In this document: positions 43,202 to 55,350 of the stretch, in pieces
Position numbering within the stretch: position 1 is the stretch's first letter
How the letters are laid out: each line of letters opens with the position of its first letter
Assembly (NCBI GenBank): GCA_021234155.1
Contig: JAJEKV010000045.1
Span: 10,362,631 to 10,426,630, forward strand
DNA length: 64,000 bases
Source of the DNA: Isoetes taiwanensis
Taxonomy: Eukaryota > Streptophyta > Lycopodiopsida > Isoetales > Isoetaceae
Reading direction: 5' to 3'
Position numbers and translations under genes: made by a program
Notes under the pieces: model-generated
What the model saw: the letters and a program-made list of their open reading frames with translations, nothing else
Told to the model about the DNA's origin: nothing
Database searches by the model: none

Positions 43202-44267
43202 TTATATGGAAGAAGGAAATGGTGAAATTTCGTTGCCAAGGTTCTATTACCTTTTTCTTTGCAGCCAAGCAGCAGCTATGGCACTTGTTTAATGGATCTT
43301 TTATGAATGCAAAAGTTTATGATTATGTGAACTCATCTGTGTAAATCTGTAATTCATATATGTGATGAAATAAGTCTGATGAATGTCTGTAATTTCATAT
43401 CTGTGCTGATGAATATCTGTGTAATGTTCTCGATTTTTTTGTGCACTGCAAAAACACACACTTAGAAATTGTTTGCGAATAAGTGATTCTGTGAAAATGG
43501 AGCTCAGAATTGATTGATTCCTGGAAAGAATGTCTGCCACGTGGCAGACACCCATAGGCGGATAGGGCAGAAAATGGAACATCCTATTTTTACGTAATAC
43601 ATTATTATTTGGCCGCCGCGAACATTTCTGTGGTTCCTAAATTGTGCTAGGAGATCCGCTATTAATGTCCAACATTAGATTATGGCTCTTTGCTTAGTAA
43701 TGAATTTGTATCAGTTTCAAACATTACAAACATGTTCCTAAATGATTTTCCATGAAAATCTTTTTTCATGTAAGTACCACAGTCTTTCTTTTAGATATGT
43801 ATGTCTCCATCAACTTTGTTCATGCATGTTGCGACTTAGGAATAGGGTGAAAAAAAAACCACACTAAGAAATCACCTACCAATATTAGAAGTATCTAAAT
43901 GTTCTGGGTTTGCGATATGAACGTTGATTTACGACATTAATAAATGATACTATGACTATCACTACACAAGTTACATTAGAAGCACTAGAGACAAAAGAAG
44001 AAGAAATGTTAAAGGCAATAGAATAAATCTTAGTGATAGGGCAATTGTGTAAGTAGTCCTTATATATTTGTGTTTTTAAGGAAACCACTGACTTTATTAA
44101 TACATATACAAATACATTGTACAAAAAACACAGTTATACAGAGCAGTGTAATGGGTGGCTATGGCAGGAAGAAGCCTTCATTCAACCCTCTCCAACACAC
44201 AGAGTGCCGGAATACCTTCGCCATAACCAGATCTTCAACGTAAACACGTCTCCGGCCAAAAAAAGAC
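43202..44267. other. right flank of array, no gene
   Basis: Unique sequence after unit 4. It has repeated CTGTGTAATT/GAATATCTGTG-like words near 43330-43430 and nothing recognisable. The right end of the HUH element may lie here, but I see no terminal motif. Confidence 0.4.
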
Positions 44268-44504
44268 ATGACCCATCTCAAGTCCGATGGCCAGGCCTTG
44301 TTTTCTTTTAAAAAGGGCATGTTCAGTGATCCACAGGGTTTGTTAACATATTGGAATGAAGCAGATATAACCCCTTGCAGATGGAGCGGAGTTTTATGCT
44401 CTACAATAAGGGAGGAATCTGAACCCAGAGTACAGAGTTTGTGCTTGATACAAAAGCAGAGAACACCCATCTACCACAAACAAAATAAGCCTAAAAATTC
44501 CTAA
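44268..44504 (+). pseudogene. LRR receptor-like kinase N-terminal fragment
   Basis: The open frame contains the LRRNT_2 cap of plant LRR receptor kinases: DGQALFSFKKGMFSDPQGLL, then TYWNEADITPCRWSGVLC, with the paired-cysteine WSGVLC pattern, then EPRVQSLCL where the first leucine-rich repeat should start. The frame then runs into unrelated residues and stops, and no further repeats, membrane segment or kinase follow. It is either a lone first exon cut off from its gene or a dead fragment. The protein family would act as a cell-surface receptor. Confidence 0.75.
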
Positions 44505-44762
44505 CAATATGAAAATAGAAACAATTCTTAAATTCTAGAACCATAGCCAGATGAAAATAGGAAAGCACAAATCACAGGCCAATGAAAATAGGAACAATTG
44601 TTTAGGTTTTATTCAGGCGGGGACGAACACAAATTTGAGGAGAAAGAATGGGGAAACCATGGCAGAGGCGAGTGGAACGGAGCTTTTGAAGCGGCAAATG
44701 CATAAATCTATAAGCTCCTACCCATTTTGTAGAGGTCATTCCTTTTTATTCTACTTCAGTAG

Positions 44763-45188
44763 ATGGTAATTGCCACAGCCATAGCCATAGCCATCTCAAA
44801 CAGGAAAAGGGCTGGAGCTGGAGCTGGAGAAGTTGAAACCCAAAATAAATTTGATGTTGGAAAGATAAAAAAGATGGATATGAATTTGGGGTTTCTCGAT
44901 GCAACAAATAGTTCGATTTTAATAAAATCAGAGGATGCAGATTCTGCCAGTTTATCAAGAACATTTGTAAAGGCGAGAAGTGGAAATTTTTTATGGCGTC
45001 TTGGGGCAGAGCAGGTCTGTCGGAGTGATTCTTTGAATCCGTCATGCAGGGGATATAAAATAAGCGATTCTTCTTCTAGTTTAGATAAGACATTGCAGCA
45101 ACCTTGTTCTCTAAGTATTCCCGAAAAGAAAATCTGCCATTCGTCCACATTTGTGGATGCTCCTTGTGGATGCTCCATCTTCAAGTAA
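44763..45188 (+). CDS. hypothetical ORF, 141 aa
   Basis: Plus-strand ORF starting ATG near 44763 with an Ala/Ile-rich start, then KRAGAGAGEVETQNKFDVGK and a Ser-rich C-terminus. A 154-codon ORF overlaps it on the opposite strand, and I cannot tell which, if either, is coding. No motif is recognised. It lies 1.4 kb upstream of the WRKY gene and could be unrelated sequence. Confidence 0.25.
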   Translation: MVIATAIAIAISNRKRAGAGAGEVETQNKFDVGKIKKMDMNLGFLDATNSSILIKSEDADSASLSRTFVKARSGNFLWRLGAEQVCRSDSLNPSCRGYKISDSSSSLDKTLQQPCSLSIPEKKICHSSTFVDAPCGCSIFK

Positions 45189-46562
45189 GAAACCTTGCAC
45201 CGGAGCTTGCAATCTGACATAGATCTACAAACAAGTTCTGCTGGAAATCTAGAAACGGGGCTTGTCTGGATCTAAAAGCGATCTTTGCAAAGGTAAGACA
45301 AATTCTCATAATCTGACTCTGAGGATGAATTTTGGAATTTGAAATTGTTAGCAGATGTAACTATGGATTTCCTGCGCCTAGCTCACCAACATGTTGGAAT
45401 GCAATGCAGGATGCGGTCGGTTAGTAGCGTTTGCACAATCTGCAAACGGCGAGAATGCAAGCAACGATCTCGAGAATCTGATAAATAAAATCTTTGGTTT
45501 CTTTGCACATGTCGACAGCGGCGCCATTAAATGCATCATCCACACACGTATCGACATCAGATCATCTGAAATCTGTTTTGATATCCGCCATAAATGCAAT
45601 GAATGCAACGTGTCGTGCGATCGTAATTTTGAAGGAAGTAATTAGGTGCGAACAGAAATTGGATACTGCTTTATATACATATGCTAAGTGTAACCTTATC
45701 GCTAAGTGTAACCTTTTGTATTTTTTTTAAGTTTGAACCATTGTTAAACCATTGAATTATCACGTATAAACATTGAATACACCAAAATGTGCAAATACAT
45801 GCACATATCGATTGGTTCGTTCAAGCTGAACCACTAGCTCGGTCGAGTCGGACACATACAACCCAAATTTAACAAGGGGCATCGCTGCTTGCGAGAACAA
45901 AAAAAGGAGACAAGCGGCATGTTGCTAAAAACGCATAGTGCAGAAAGCGAGATAGCGAGATAGCTGCTTGCGGAGAGCGAGAGAGCGAAGAAAGTAGAAA
46001 GAGGCAAAGGCTGCAGAGGCGAGATAATAGCGGATGTGGAAGAACTAACGGACTTCGTCAAAGCGAGGAAGACAAAGTCCGATAAGGGCAAAATCGGTGG
46101 GATCTGCTATCGGATATGATCGAGAACTCGAGGAGCACGAAGCTTTGACCGGATTATGCAGCCCGCAGGCGGTCATGAATCGGCCCTCATAAAAAGGAAA
46201 CAAGCGCTTTCAAAATTTACCATGTCCAACGGATCAATCGGCTGACCACATCCATGAGCCGGGAACTACCACATTAGAGCAGGGGCCACATGCATGAATC
46301 AAATTTTGTCCGTAAAACGTAGAAACGAAACTAACAAAACAAGGTGCTGCGCACGGAGGGTTGCCCTCCATGACCCGAGGAAGAAGTGACTTAAACTATC
46401 AAATTATCAAATTATCTTGCTTACGCACATCCCCAGATTCATCTGTTGTCAGACATCACGATGGCGAAGGTCCAAAGATCGAGAAAGAACATGAAATGGT
46501 GAAGAATTAAGAGGACTTGAGAAGAGAAATTAGGTAGGGATGGCATATAATGAAGAAGTTCG
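45189..46562. other. intergenic, no clear gene
   Basis: Short ORFs at 45378-45730 overlap on both strands without recognisable motifs. The stretch 45890-46100 is purine-rich (GAGCGAGAGAGCG words). Just before the WRKY gene, 46455-46560 reads as charged, coiled-coil-like residues with interrupting stops and could be a lost upstream exon. Confidence 0.35.
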
Positions 46563-47940
46563 ATGAGAAAACGAGAGAATTGCACCGCTAGCTTCTGTTT
46601 GATCAGATTCTGGATGCAGCGGCCATGGCGGCATTTTGTTGGAGCTGCAGCCGCCATGGTGTCTAGCCTCGACAAGTTAATAGGCCTTTTCAATTCCATT
46701 TCTGCTAAAAGGATCCAAGCCACTGTATGTAAAGAACAAGATCTAGTAACAGATAAGAGGATGATGGTCCAAAAAGATGGAATGAAGCTTCAAGGGGAAT
46801 CCTCCCCTGAGGATATCCAAGGCTCTACGATGGTTGAAGAGAGAAATGCTCTGGAAGCTTCTGAATGCTGCCCCTCCAAGAAAAGGTAAAGAAAGAACAG
46901 TGCAAAACAACTTAGTACGTCCCCTGTTTCTAAATAACACACTATTCACCTGTAATGTCCAGATCTGAGGGTCCTTTGCAGTCTGACTTCTGTTCTGCTA
47001 GCATGCCATGTCTAGAAATATTTACAATATTAATAAAGCACATCCAGATCCCCTATTTGCCAGTAGCTTTCAAGATATTTATTATTTAGCGATGTCTATG
47101 GCTATGTAGTAATGTTTTCTGCATCCTGACATCTCATCTCATCAGCCCTGCCATGGTTAGCATGCATAGTTGTCCATAATTAGTGTTTGTAACTATCTTA
47201 TTGAGTTTGTAGAGAAAATCATATGTAGACAATGTTAGTTCTGCTTTTATAACTCTCTCATTCAGTTTCTAGATCTTCACAATAAACATGCATTGTTTGT
47301 TTCAAAGTTATAATTCTTTTATTTCCTTGTTACAGAAAGCCATCCTCGGGGCTGACAAACTCAGATCAAGAAAATGAGTCTCATCTGGAAGATGGATATA
47401 GTTGTAAGAAAATATGGTCAAAAGGACATATTTGGATCAAAACATCCTAGGTAAAAAAAATCTCATGCCATTTTCTGAATTTCTATGGATTCTTCAAGTT
47501 GACATGGAAACCTTATGTTGCCCTCATATTTATATATGTCTATCAGAAGCTATTATCGCTGTAGGCTGAGGAAAGAGACTGGATGCCAAGCAATAAAGTA
47601 TGTCCAAAAATCAGACGATAATCCTCCAGTATTCGACGTAATATATAAAGGAAAACACATTTGTCATTTACCAGGGGCCAAAATATCGAGTTGTCATCTC
47701 CGAAGGCCGCTGCTACAGAGCTCTAGTAACTCTGTCTTTCTCAGCATAAACAACGAGGGTAATCTACAACTAGGTTCTTGTTATCCAAAAATTCCAGCAA
47801 AACAAGAACCTAAAATCCCTTTATCGGCAAAGAAAACAATAATCGAGTTTAGTTCCACACTTTCAAAGAAAGATAGTGATCTTGCCTGGGAAAACCTAGA
47901 ATGGATATGTAAATGTGTTGGTTGCTATGAAAAACCCTAA
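46563..47940 (+). pseudogene. group III WRKY transcription factor gene, damaged
   Basis: Three exons with GT-AG introns: 46563-46885 (DKLIGLFNSISAKRIQATV near its start), 47336-47450, and 47547-47940 ending TAA. Exon 3 carries the zinc finger SYYRCRLRKETGC to KGKHICH with C-x7-C-x23-H-x-C spacing, diagnostic of group III WRKY proteins. Exon 2 ends inside an AGR codon, the conserved R-type intron position. The DNA-binding heptapeptide is abnormal: Trp is TGT (Cys) and Arg is Lys, and an extra A in the A-run 47409-47412 shifts the frame. The protein would be a nuclear W-box-binding regulator. As read it is a pseudogene, though the extra A could be a sequence error. Confidence 0.82.
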
Positions 47941-50900
47941 CTACTGCTTAAATAATAAAGACCACCCTACCTTGCCTCTTAAATTTCTTGCACACTTATG
48001 CTCTCTTGTAAATTCTATGCACCTATGCATAATAGCAGGCTAATTTGTAGTTATGTTTTTTTCTAGGATATCCATGTCCACATATCATAAGGGTAATGTT
48101 GTTGGCAAATTCTCTTTGGTGAGTCTCTAACAAACAATGTTGAGTTGATCCAAGTGAAATTAGTGGGCATTGCAATTGCAAATTAAAATGTAAATTTGGC
48201 CCGAGTTTATAATATCATTACAATTGCCAAGTAAAATGTAAATTTGGCCGAGTTTATATGCCTTTGTGATAGAATTCTTTATTCCTAATGTGTATCATCT
48301 TATATATATGCATTATTATGTGTATGTATGTAAGTAGCTTGTCCTCATTAGAAAAACTGTTATGTGGCAAAATACTATTAATGAGTCCCTAACTAAAAGA
48401 TCTGAAACTGACTCGCTGAAATCGGGCTACATTAAAAATTGCCAAGCAAAATGTAAATTGTGATAGTATTCATTCTCCAAATGTGTCACGCCCTTATTGC
48501 ATGTAAGTAGTTTGTCCTCAATGTATCACATTGCACCTAAGTAGATTGTCCTTGTGGACAAATAAGAACACAATTTCCATAGGCCCAAGACACATATAAT
48601 TAGCTTCCTTTTCAGCCTACAGGAAGGAACGTAGATCAAGTAAGATGAATTTGTCATCCTATAAACTAACATTATGTAACCTCCACCACACCAAGCTTCA
48701 GTTGATGAAGAATGAACTCCAAATATCCATATGTTGCTGACAACACCACCACAGCAAAGTAGCAGTCCAGAGCAAACCACAGCAAAGTAGCAGTCCAGAG
48801 CAATTTTAAACTTTTTCAATGCATGTAACGCCAATATAAAATAATGGTAGTGTATCCAAACATCCAGCCACATATCCAGCAACCCACACGTTCAGGGGTG
48901 CATGAGGCTCTTTATCTCGAGATAGAGATTGCACAATTATAGATGCAACAATTTAGCTTATAGTAGTTGTAAATTCTATGGAGATCCATAACCCAGAATT
49001 TAAATAACCCAAAAATTAAAAAACTAAGTCTTTAGCACGGAAGGTTATAAGAAGTGCCTGCTCTACTAGATCTTGAAGAAGATGTACTTGCATCAGAACC
49101 CCCATTTTGGTTTCTCCTAAAAGTTCCCATATCATGATCTTGTATAGACATTGGGCATTGCTAATACGATCCAAGTTGCTGTTTTCTGAATCTCCTATAC
49201 CAGCTGCAGAGAATCCTGGCCTGACATCCATAACATGTTCATTATTTGAACAGTGATCCATCACTAAAGGATAAGTGTCCATGTCTTGGACTTTTAGATC
49301 CAAGTTCTCATGTCCAATGTCCATGGAATTGTATTTCCCGATTAAACTGAAATAAGCTTGACAAATAGGCTAGTTTCAAAAATGGCGATGCATGCACTTT
49401 TTAAAAGGTTTACAGTAAAGATTGGTCCACATTACTGTATATCCCTGTTTCAGACATATATGATCTGCAAGAATATTGCCGTTGCAACTGATTCTTAAGC
49501 TTTTAACAGTTTCCTTCCTTTCCAACTTTGATGGTGTAATATTTAGTCTCAGATGTTCCACATGATCCGGCATAGCAAGCCATCATTGCTACTAATGCCA
49601 ACACTTGTTGATTACCTGATAATAATATAAAAACAATGGTGAATTTAGTGGGCAAAAATGGGAAATCAAAATGATATAAGTTCAAAAGCCCACAATTTAG
49701 TACTTTGTCTTAACAACGTACGATATCTTTCTATGTACCATAATACTTCTACTGCAAAACTAACTTCTTTTAGAAGAGCTGCGCCCTTTTCTTTTGTAGC
49801 ATAAAATTCCATGGGAAATTCTGGACAATGGACAGACCTATGAAATCAGTACCCAGACATGCCTGTTGTTTTGCTCGAAACTCTTCCAAGTTTGTCACTA
49901 TAGGAGCCTCTGTCTGTCTCTTTTACCAATTGCAACTAATCATGTGCATCATAGAATTTCAAGTGAAAGTGTAGGGATGCAAACCTTGCGTTCTTCTTGT
50001 AGTGCTTGCAGTTGCTCAATAGCATGCATCAGAACTCCTTCAACCTGGGTAGGAGCTTTATTAAGCTTATTGTATCTTATAAATTCTCCAAGCCTTTGTC
50101 TAACATGTTCCACTCATCAAAAAGAACAATGCTGTATAATTGATCTATCCAGACCAAACTTTCTAGAGCAAAAGGTAGATAAACAGAGTTAAACAAAGTT
50201 CTACTTTCCAGTCTTTGATAGACCAGGTTTTTAGTTGCACATGACGATAGTTCTTCTAATTATTGCTTAAGGACCCAACATGATAGATAATAACATGCAT
50301 ACCTGCAATATCCAACCAAGATAATGGGGATCCATACAAATAAGTACTATATAGAAAGGGGATGTGCGGTTCACTGCTCTAAAGCTTTGCCGCCCCTCTG
50401 AACTGAAAATGCATGAATTTGTCATGCCGGAATCTGTCATGGTTATGGGCTATGGCTATGAAGTTGAGAACATACCTATGGTGTCGTATGTAGCCTCCTG
50501 CAAGCCAGAACGTGTAGAAACACCAAGCAGATAGCATCATGTTGCTCTCAACCTAGCCCTGAACACGATATAGAAATCGAAGCATAGGTTTGTCGATGCA
50601 TGGGTTATCCAAAGGACATGGTATGTAAAGATAACTCGAACCCGTAGATGAACACGTCCTGTAAGTTTAGGGTCGGATCCCGGAATCAAAGAAATTAAGC
50701 ATGATCGATCAGGCACAACAGACCCAGCTTAAGAATAGTTGGAGCAATTCTGAGGTGTCCTTTTTCGGCTGATCGGTATGTTTTGATCCTGTGGATTGCA
50801 TGCTTTGTTAAAGCATCTCGATCTAGGTAAACGCCCTGCTTCATACTCCACAAAACCTATTCCTCTGTAAATATGCCCCGATTTGTATGACCCTATCTCT

Positions 50901-51060
50901 CGATCTGCATTCGGCTGCCAAATCATATGCTTCCCTTAGCCTTAAGTTGTTTCTTCCTGATCTTTATTTTTACTGCCAGTTACTCGGTTGGAGCATCCTG
51001 GATCCAGAACGCAGGTGACCGAGAGTTTACAGCGAATAGTAGGTTTGGAGCAGTCATCAG
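47941..51060. other. intergenic, no clear gene
   Basis: It holds duplicated AAAATGTAAATTTGGCC segments at about 48186-48250 and a 28-bp tandem repeat (CCACAGCAAAGTAGCAGTCC) near 48750-48803. Minus-strand ORFs at 49016-49324 and 49376-49600 have no recognisable motif. Nothing else is supported. Confidence 0.4.
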
Positions 51061-51098
51061 CATATCCTAGGTATGTTCTAGCATATACCTAGGATATG
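51061..51098. repeat. perfect 14-bp-stem hairpin upstream of PPR gene
   Basis: CATATCCTAGGTAT pairs perfectly with ATACCTAGGATATG across a 10-base loop, 443 bp before the PPR start codon. It could be a MITE relic or a transcript structure. Confidence 0.7.
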
Positions 51099-51540
51099 CC
51101 ATAAACCCACATAAACAAGGGTTTGCCCCCCTAGGGGCAACCCAAAAAGAAAAATATGAAGAACAAGAACCATTGAAATAAAAGCCACTACAAAAAAAAA
51201 AAAAGATAGTCACCCAACCCAACCTTTGGCCAAAATCTTATAAAACATCTACAGCAAACCTTCTAGGAAGGATAATGTTCCACCCGTTCTAGCAAGTCTA
51301 CGACTTCAAGCCGTTTCTTAAAAAAAAAGCTCTCATTCCTTAATTTCTTAAAAAATACATAGCCACGTATCGTTTGCATCTACACTTTCATGCCTATTCG
51401 CGCTCATTTCCATTCCGTTCTCCTCCTATTCTTCACTAGCTCTTTCATGAGGGCACCTGCCTTGTTTTGTTTTGTTGATTGGTAATCTTAATTTTTCAAA
51501 AAAACAAAAGGAAGTCCTGCTGAGTTTAGGGTCCTTGAAG

Positions 51541-53770
51541 ATGGCGACGATACGGCGACAAATTTCCTTTAGCTGGGCTCGGAGGTGGCATCAGGCAAAG
51601 TCATACCCTCCCCCTGCCATGCATTTGCATCGTTTCTTTGCTGGAAGGTCAGTTCTGGGCTTCTACTTGGATTTCTTTCTTTTGAGTGCATCTAACTGGA
51701 CAGTATCAGGTTTATTGAAGTTCAGTTCAGAACAACGTTTTATCTCATCCCCTTCATCCGGACTTGATTGCTATGATTTTAAACACAACATGAGTTTCAC
51801 AGAAATAATGTGGAAAGCACTTCAGGAAAGAAGAACTTTGGATGCTTGGGAAGCTTTCCAAGTATTGAAAAAGGGACACCTAGTGCTTAATAGAGAGTGC
51901 ATCAGTGAACTTGTTGCCCAACTTGCCCTTGAAGGATCCCCTTCTTCATTACTACGTGCTGAGAAGCTGGCCAATGAGCTCAAACTTAGAAATCAAGTTA
52001 ACTTGCTAAACCATTGCTGTCTTTCGAAACTGGCTGTTGCGTTTTCCGAAACTCAAATGGGAAGCTATGCCTGCAGCATGGTAGACTTGATGATAGAACT
52101 TGGATACCTGCCTTACGTGAGAGTGTGGAGTGGCATAGTCAATAACATAGGGAAAGATTCTCGTCAGGCCTGCATGGCATTGCGCATATTTGATAAGATG
52201 TGCAAATGTAGCATGCAGTTGAAACTTCGAGGTTCTAACCTAGATGCTTTGCACATTAATGGGGAGAAAACCTCATCTTCAGACCATCTTGACAGCAATG
52301 GGGTGATACCTGACCTTGTAGCATTTAATATTGGTCTGACTATTTGTTCTAAATTGGGGTACACAGAAGATGCAGAGAAAATGATGAGTGCAATGTATGA
52401 CTTTGGAATCTCTCCAGATTACCACTCTTTTAATTATTTGATTGGTGCTTATGCTAAATCTAAGCAGCCAAATATGTTGAGCAAGATGCCTTCTCGAATG
52501 ATGGAAGCACAGGTAGCAGCACATTCATCAACATTAAGGATTCTTACAGGAGCATTACTGGGCTCAGGTAACATCCCAGAAGCGGAAAAACTTATGAGCT
52601 TGATGCAACCTGATACAGTAGAAACAAATAAGGAGTCTCTTGGACATGATAAGCTGCAATCACTTGAAGATGATAAGCTGCAATCTTGGCTTGGACATGT
52701 TCTGCCTGATAAACAAATGTACGCAGATCTGCTACAGGCTTATGCAAAAGAAGGAAGGCTAGACGATGCTGTAAAACTTCTTCAAAAAATCAATGCTGGA
52801 GATTCAACAACAGAAGTTACTCAGGCAGGGGTTATCTGGGCTTTGGTTGTCTCGGGTTCAATTGATGCAGCAGAGACTATTATCCTGTACATGGCAGCTC
52901 ATAACAAGCCTGCAAGTGTTTATGCATACAATTCCTTAATTCAGGGTTACTGTACCACAGATCAAGTGGAAAAGGCTGAAGCACTGTTGGAAAACATGAA
53001 GACAGCAGGAGTGGATCCTATTTCTGCAACATATGGTCCATATATGGAAGCTCTTATTCGTGCTAATGACAAGTTAGGTTCCCACAACATGCTAAAGAAT
53101 TTGATGGAGATGGGGCTTATGCCACTTGAAAGAGCATATGTATCTCTTATACATGCATATGCGTCTGATAAGCAAGCATCAATGGTGACGAAAGTCTTAA
53201 ACACAGTACAGAATCATCCAAATGTCAAAGTGAATATTTCCACATGGAATTTTGTGATAGAGTATTTGTCAAAGTCTTTATTGATACATGAAGCAAAGAG
53301 GTCATTAAATGACATGGTTGAATCAGGTGTGCAGCCAACCTCAACAACCTACTAGTATCTTGTCAAAGGTCTGGTTACAAAAAACCAGATGCAAGAGGTA
53401 TTGCTCCTCTGGTCTTGTATCAGACAAGATTTAGAAAAAAATAGAGATGGAGTTGAGGTGTTTGAATTAAGTAAAGATCTAATTGATGCCTTGTTGTATG
53501 CCTTTGTGAAAGGTGCTTATTTTAAAAGAGCTAGAGTTGGTTGCCTATGCGGATGCATTCCATATTCCACTTGACAGAATTGCGTTTAAGGATCTTTTCC
53601 TCAAGTATCACCTAACACGGTTCACAAGCAAGCATAGATCCCAGAGAAGGATTGATAAACATCAGCGAGACCTCCAGGAAATGGAAGAGTTTAAGAAGTG
53701 GTTAGGACTTCCACCATTGGACACGTCCAATAAGAAAAGAAGGAACAACTTTTTGCCACCTAGCATTTGA
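51541..53770 (+). pseudogene. pentatricopeptide repeat (PPR) protein gene, one stop and one frameshift
   Basis: ATG 51541 was chosen over the upstream non-ATG frame because it opens an organelle-type targeting leader (Arg/Ser-rich, MATIRRQISFSWARRWHQAK). 604 codons run to TAG at 53353. They hold P-class PPR repeats such as PDLVAFNIGLTICSKLGYTE, PDYHSFNYLIGAYAKS and VYAYNSLIQGYCTTDQVEKA. After TAG the same frame continues with YLVKGLVTKNQM, then a frameshift near 53515 leads into an 85-codon tail ending KKWLGLPPLDTS-like, TGA at 53770. No intron is seen. PPR proteins bind RNA in mitochondria or plastids. Two lesions suggest recent inactivation, but everything else is well preserved. Confidence 0.85.
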
Positions 53771-55350
53771 AGATCACTATATACACTGCCGTTACAATTA
53801 GTATTCCTGTTTCCAGTGGATTTGTATGGACATAAATACTTGATGAAATGTTACAAAGGTGCTGGTGGCAGTGTTAGAAAGGAATGACCGACTTCCCATC
53901 CAAACTTCAGCTGGAACTGTATGTTCCTAATGTCCGGATTAAGAGGTAAGAGACGAATGTGACTGGGCTCATAGGTATAGCCGGGGTAAACAAACAATGT
54001 ACCCAAATGTGCAAGAACATCATGCTACTGCTACTGCTATTTTTACTGCTACTGGTGAGATTCATTTAGACATGCTTGAAGTGGAGGATTGTATATTACT
54101 GGAGGGAAAAAACATTGGGTGGTGTGGAAGATAACTGTTTTAGCAAGCTTTGTGATGGTTGCTGCAGCTAGAAATACATGTGATGGTCACATGCCGCATA
54201 TGTTGAAGTAATGAAGAACAGAGTTGCAATTAAGAGAATCTTTCCAACAATCGTCCCATATTTAAATCAAAAGACTTCTCCCAGCAATCGCCCATGTATA
54301 ACTGCTTTATAAAGTTTGTGTTGCCCTTGTTACAAAATTCGAGCGACTCTGCAACATGTAGGGATTGTTAGAAAGTCTCCCATACTCTGTTGTTATTCCA
54401 TATTCTTCTGTAACTACTTGCCTTGTGCTTCAATTCAGAGGGTGCACGTATAAGAGTTCTTAAAGCACTAGGATAGATTCTACGAAGTATGAACATGAGT
54501 TATGGCATGGAGTTTCACGAGAACTTACTCTCTGGAGCTATGCAACCTGTTTTAAAGTAGATTTTTTATTATTTGTGGTGTTTTTGATTCAGCAGATGCT
54601 GCGTGGAGCTTTCAAAAGGAGTTGAAACATAAGAGTCAATTATGGTTAGACTCTCCTTCACTAAAATAGGCAGAATTCATTAAATTTGCTAGTGTTTCGG
54701 GATAGGAAACCCATCAATGGATGTGCCTTTGTAATACCTTTTTTGTAAAATTTCAAGGTTTTAATACTGCAGCTTCCGGAAAGAAAAAGCATATGCCATC
54801 GATTCACCTCACGAAGGTTTGTGTCCATTTGTTCCCCGTCAAAGGTTTGTTCACCGTCAAAGTGTTTTTGATGTTTCTGTCTTCGTTCTATAGCTTGTAT
54901 TTTAATCTTATGATTTTTTTAATGTGTAGTATCTTAAATGCATTCATTATATGTATTTAAGTACTCAAATACATACTAGACAATGCATAACTTAATGAGC
55001 GGTTAGCATTTGGGAATGGGTTTATCTTTGTTCTCTTAACTAAAACAAAAATCCAGGATACGCTGAAACCTGGTTGCTGATTACTGGTCGATTAAGAGCC
55101 TGCCAACAATGCTAGAACAATATGGTGTTTGTGTGATGCGATAGCAGTCTCAATGATTGTGTATGTTTGGTTGCATAAACCAAGGACCTTAGCTAGATGC
55201 CAATAATTACTGTTTTCATGCGTGCATGTGTGGGTATTTCACTGTAAGGTTGAATGATTGCAGAACATTTAGATTGATAGTTAGATCTTTGTAATCTTTG
55301 ATGGTTTGTTTCTACTGATTTAATGGTTAAATCCACAATTTCTCTTGCAG
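53771..55350. other. intergenic, no clear gene
   Basis: AT-rich sequence between the PPR gene and the beta-adaptin relic. The 79-codon ORF at 54721 has no recognisable motif. Missing upstream exons of beta-adaptin are not seen here. Confidence 0.45.

Noticed and set aside
44756-45220. 154-codon minus-strand ORF overlapping the plus-strand hypothetical ORF
   Set aside because: It includes simple-sequence residues (AMAMAMAVA) from a repeated GCCATA tract and has no motif.
50640-50790. 5S rRNA-like or 5S-derived SINE segment (GGATCCC...AAATTAAGCATG)
   Set aside because: Only a short, imperfect resemblance to the 5S internal promoter; the rest of the 5S sequence does not follow.
53353-53355. 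Readthrough or RNA editing of the PPR TAG
   Set aside because: Stop-codon editing is an organellar process in some plants; this is a nuclear gene and also has a frameshift downstream.
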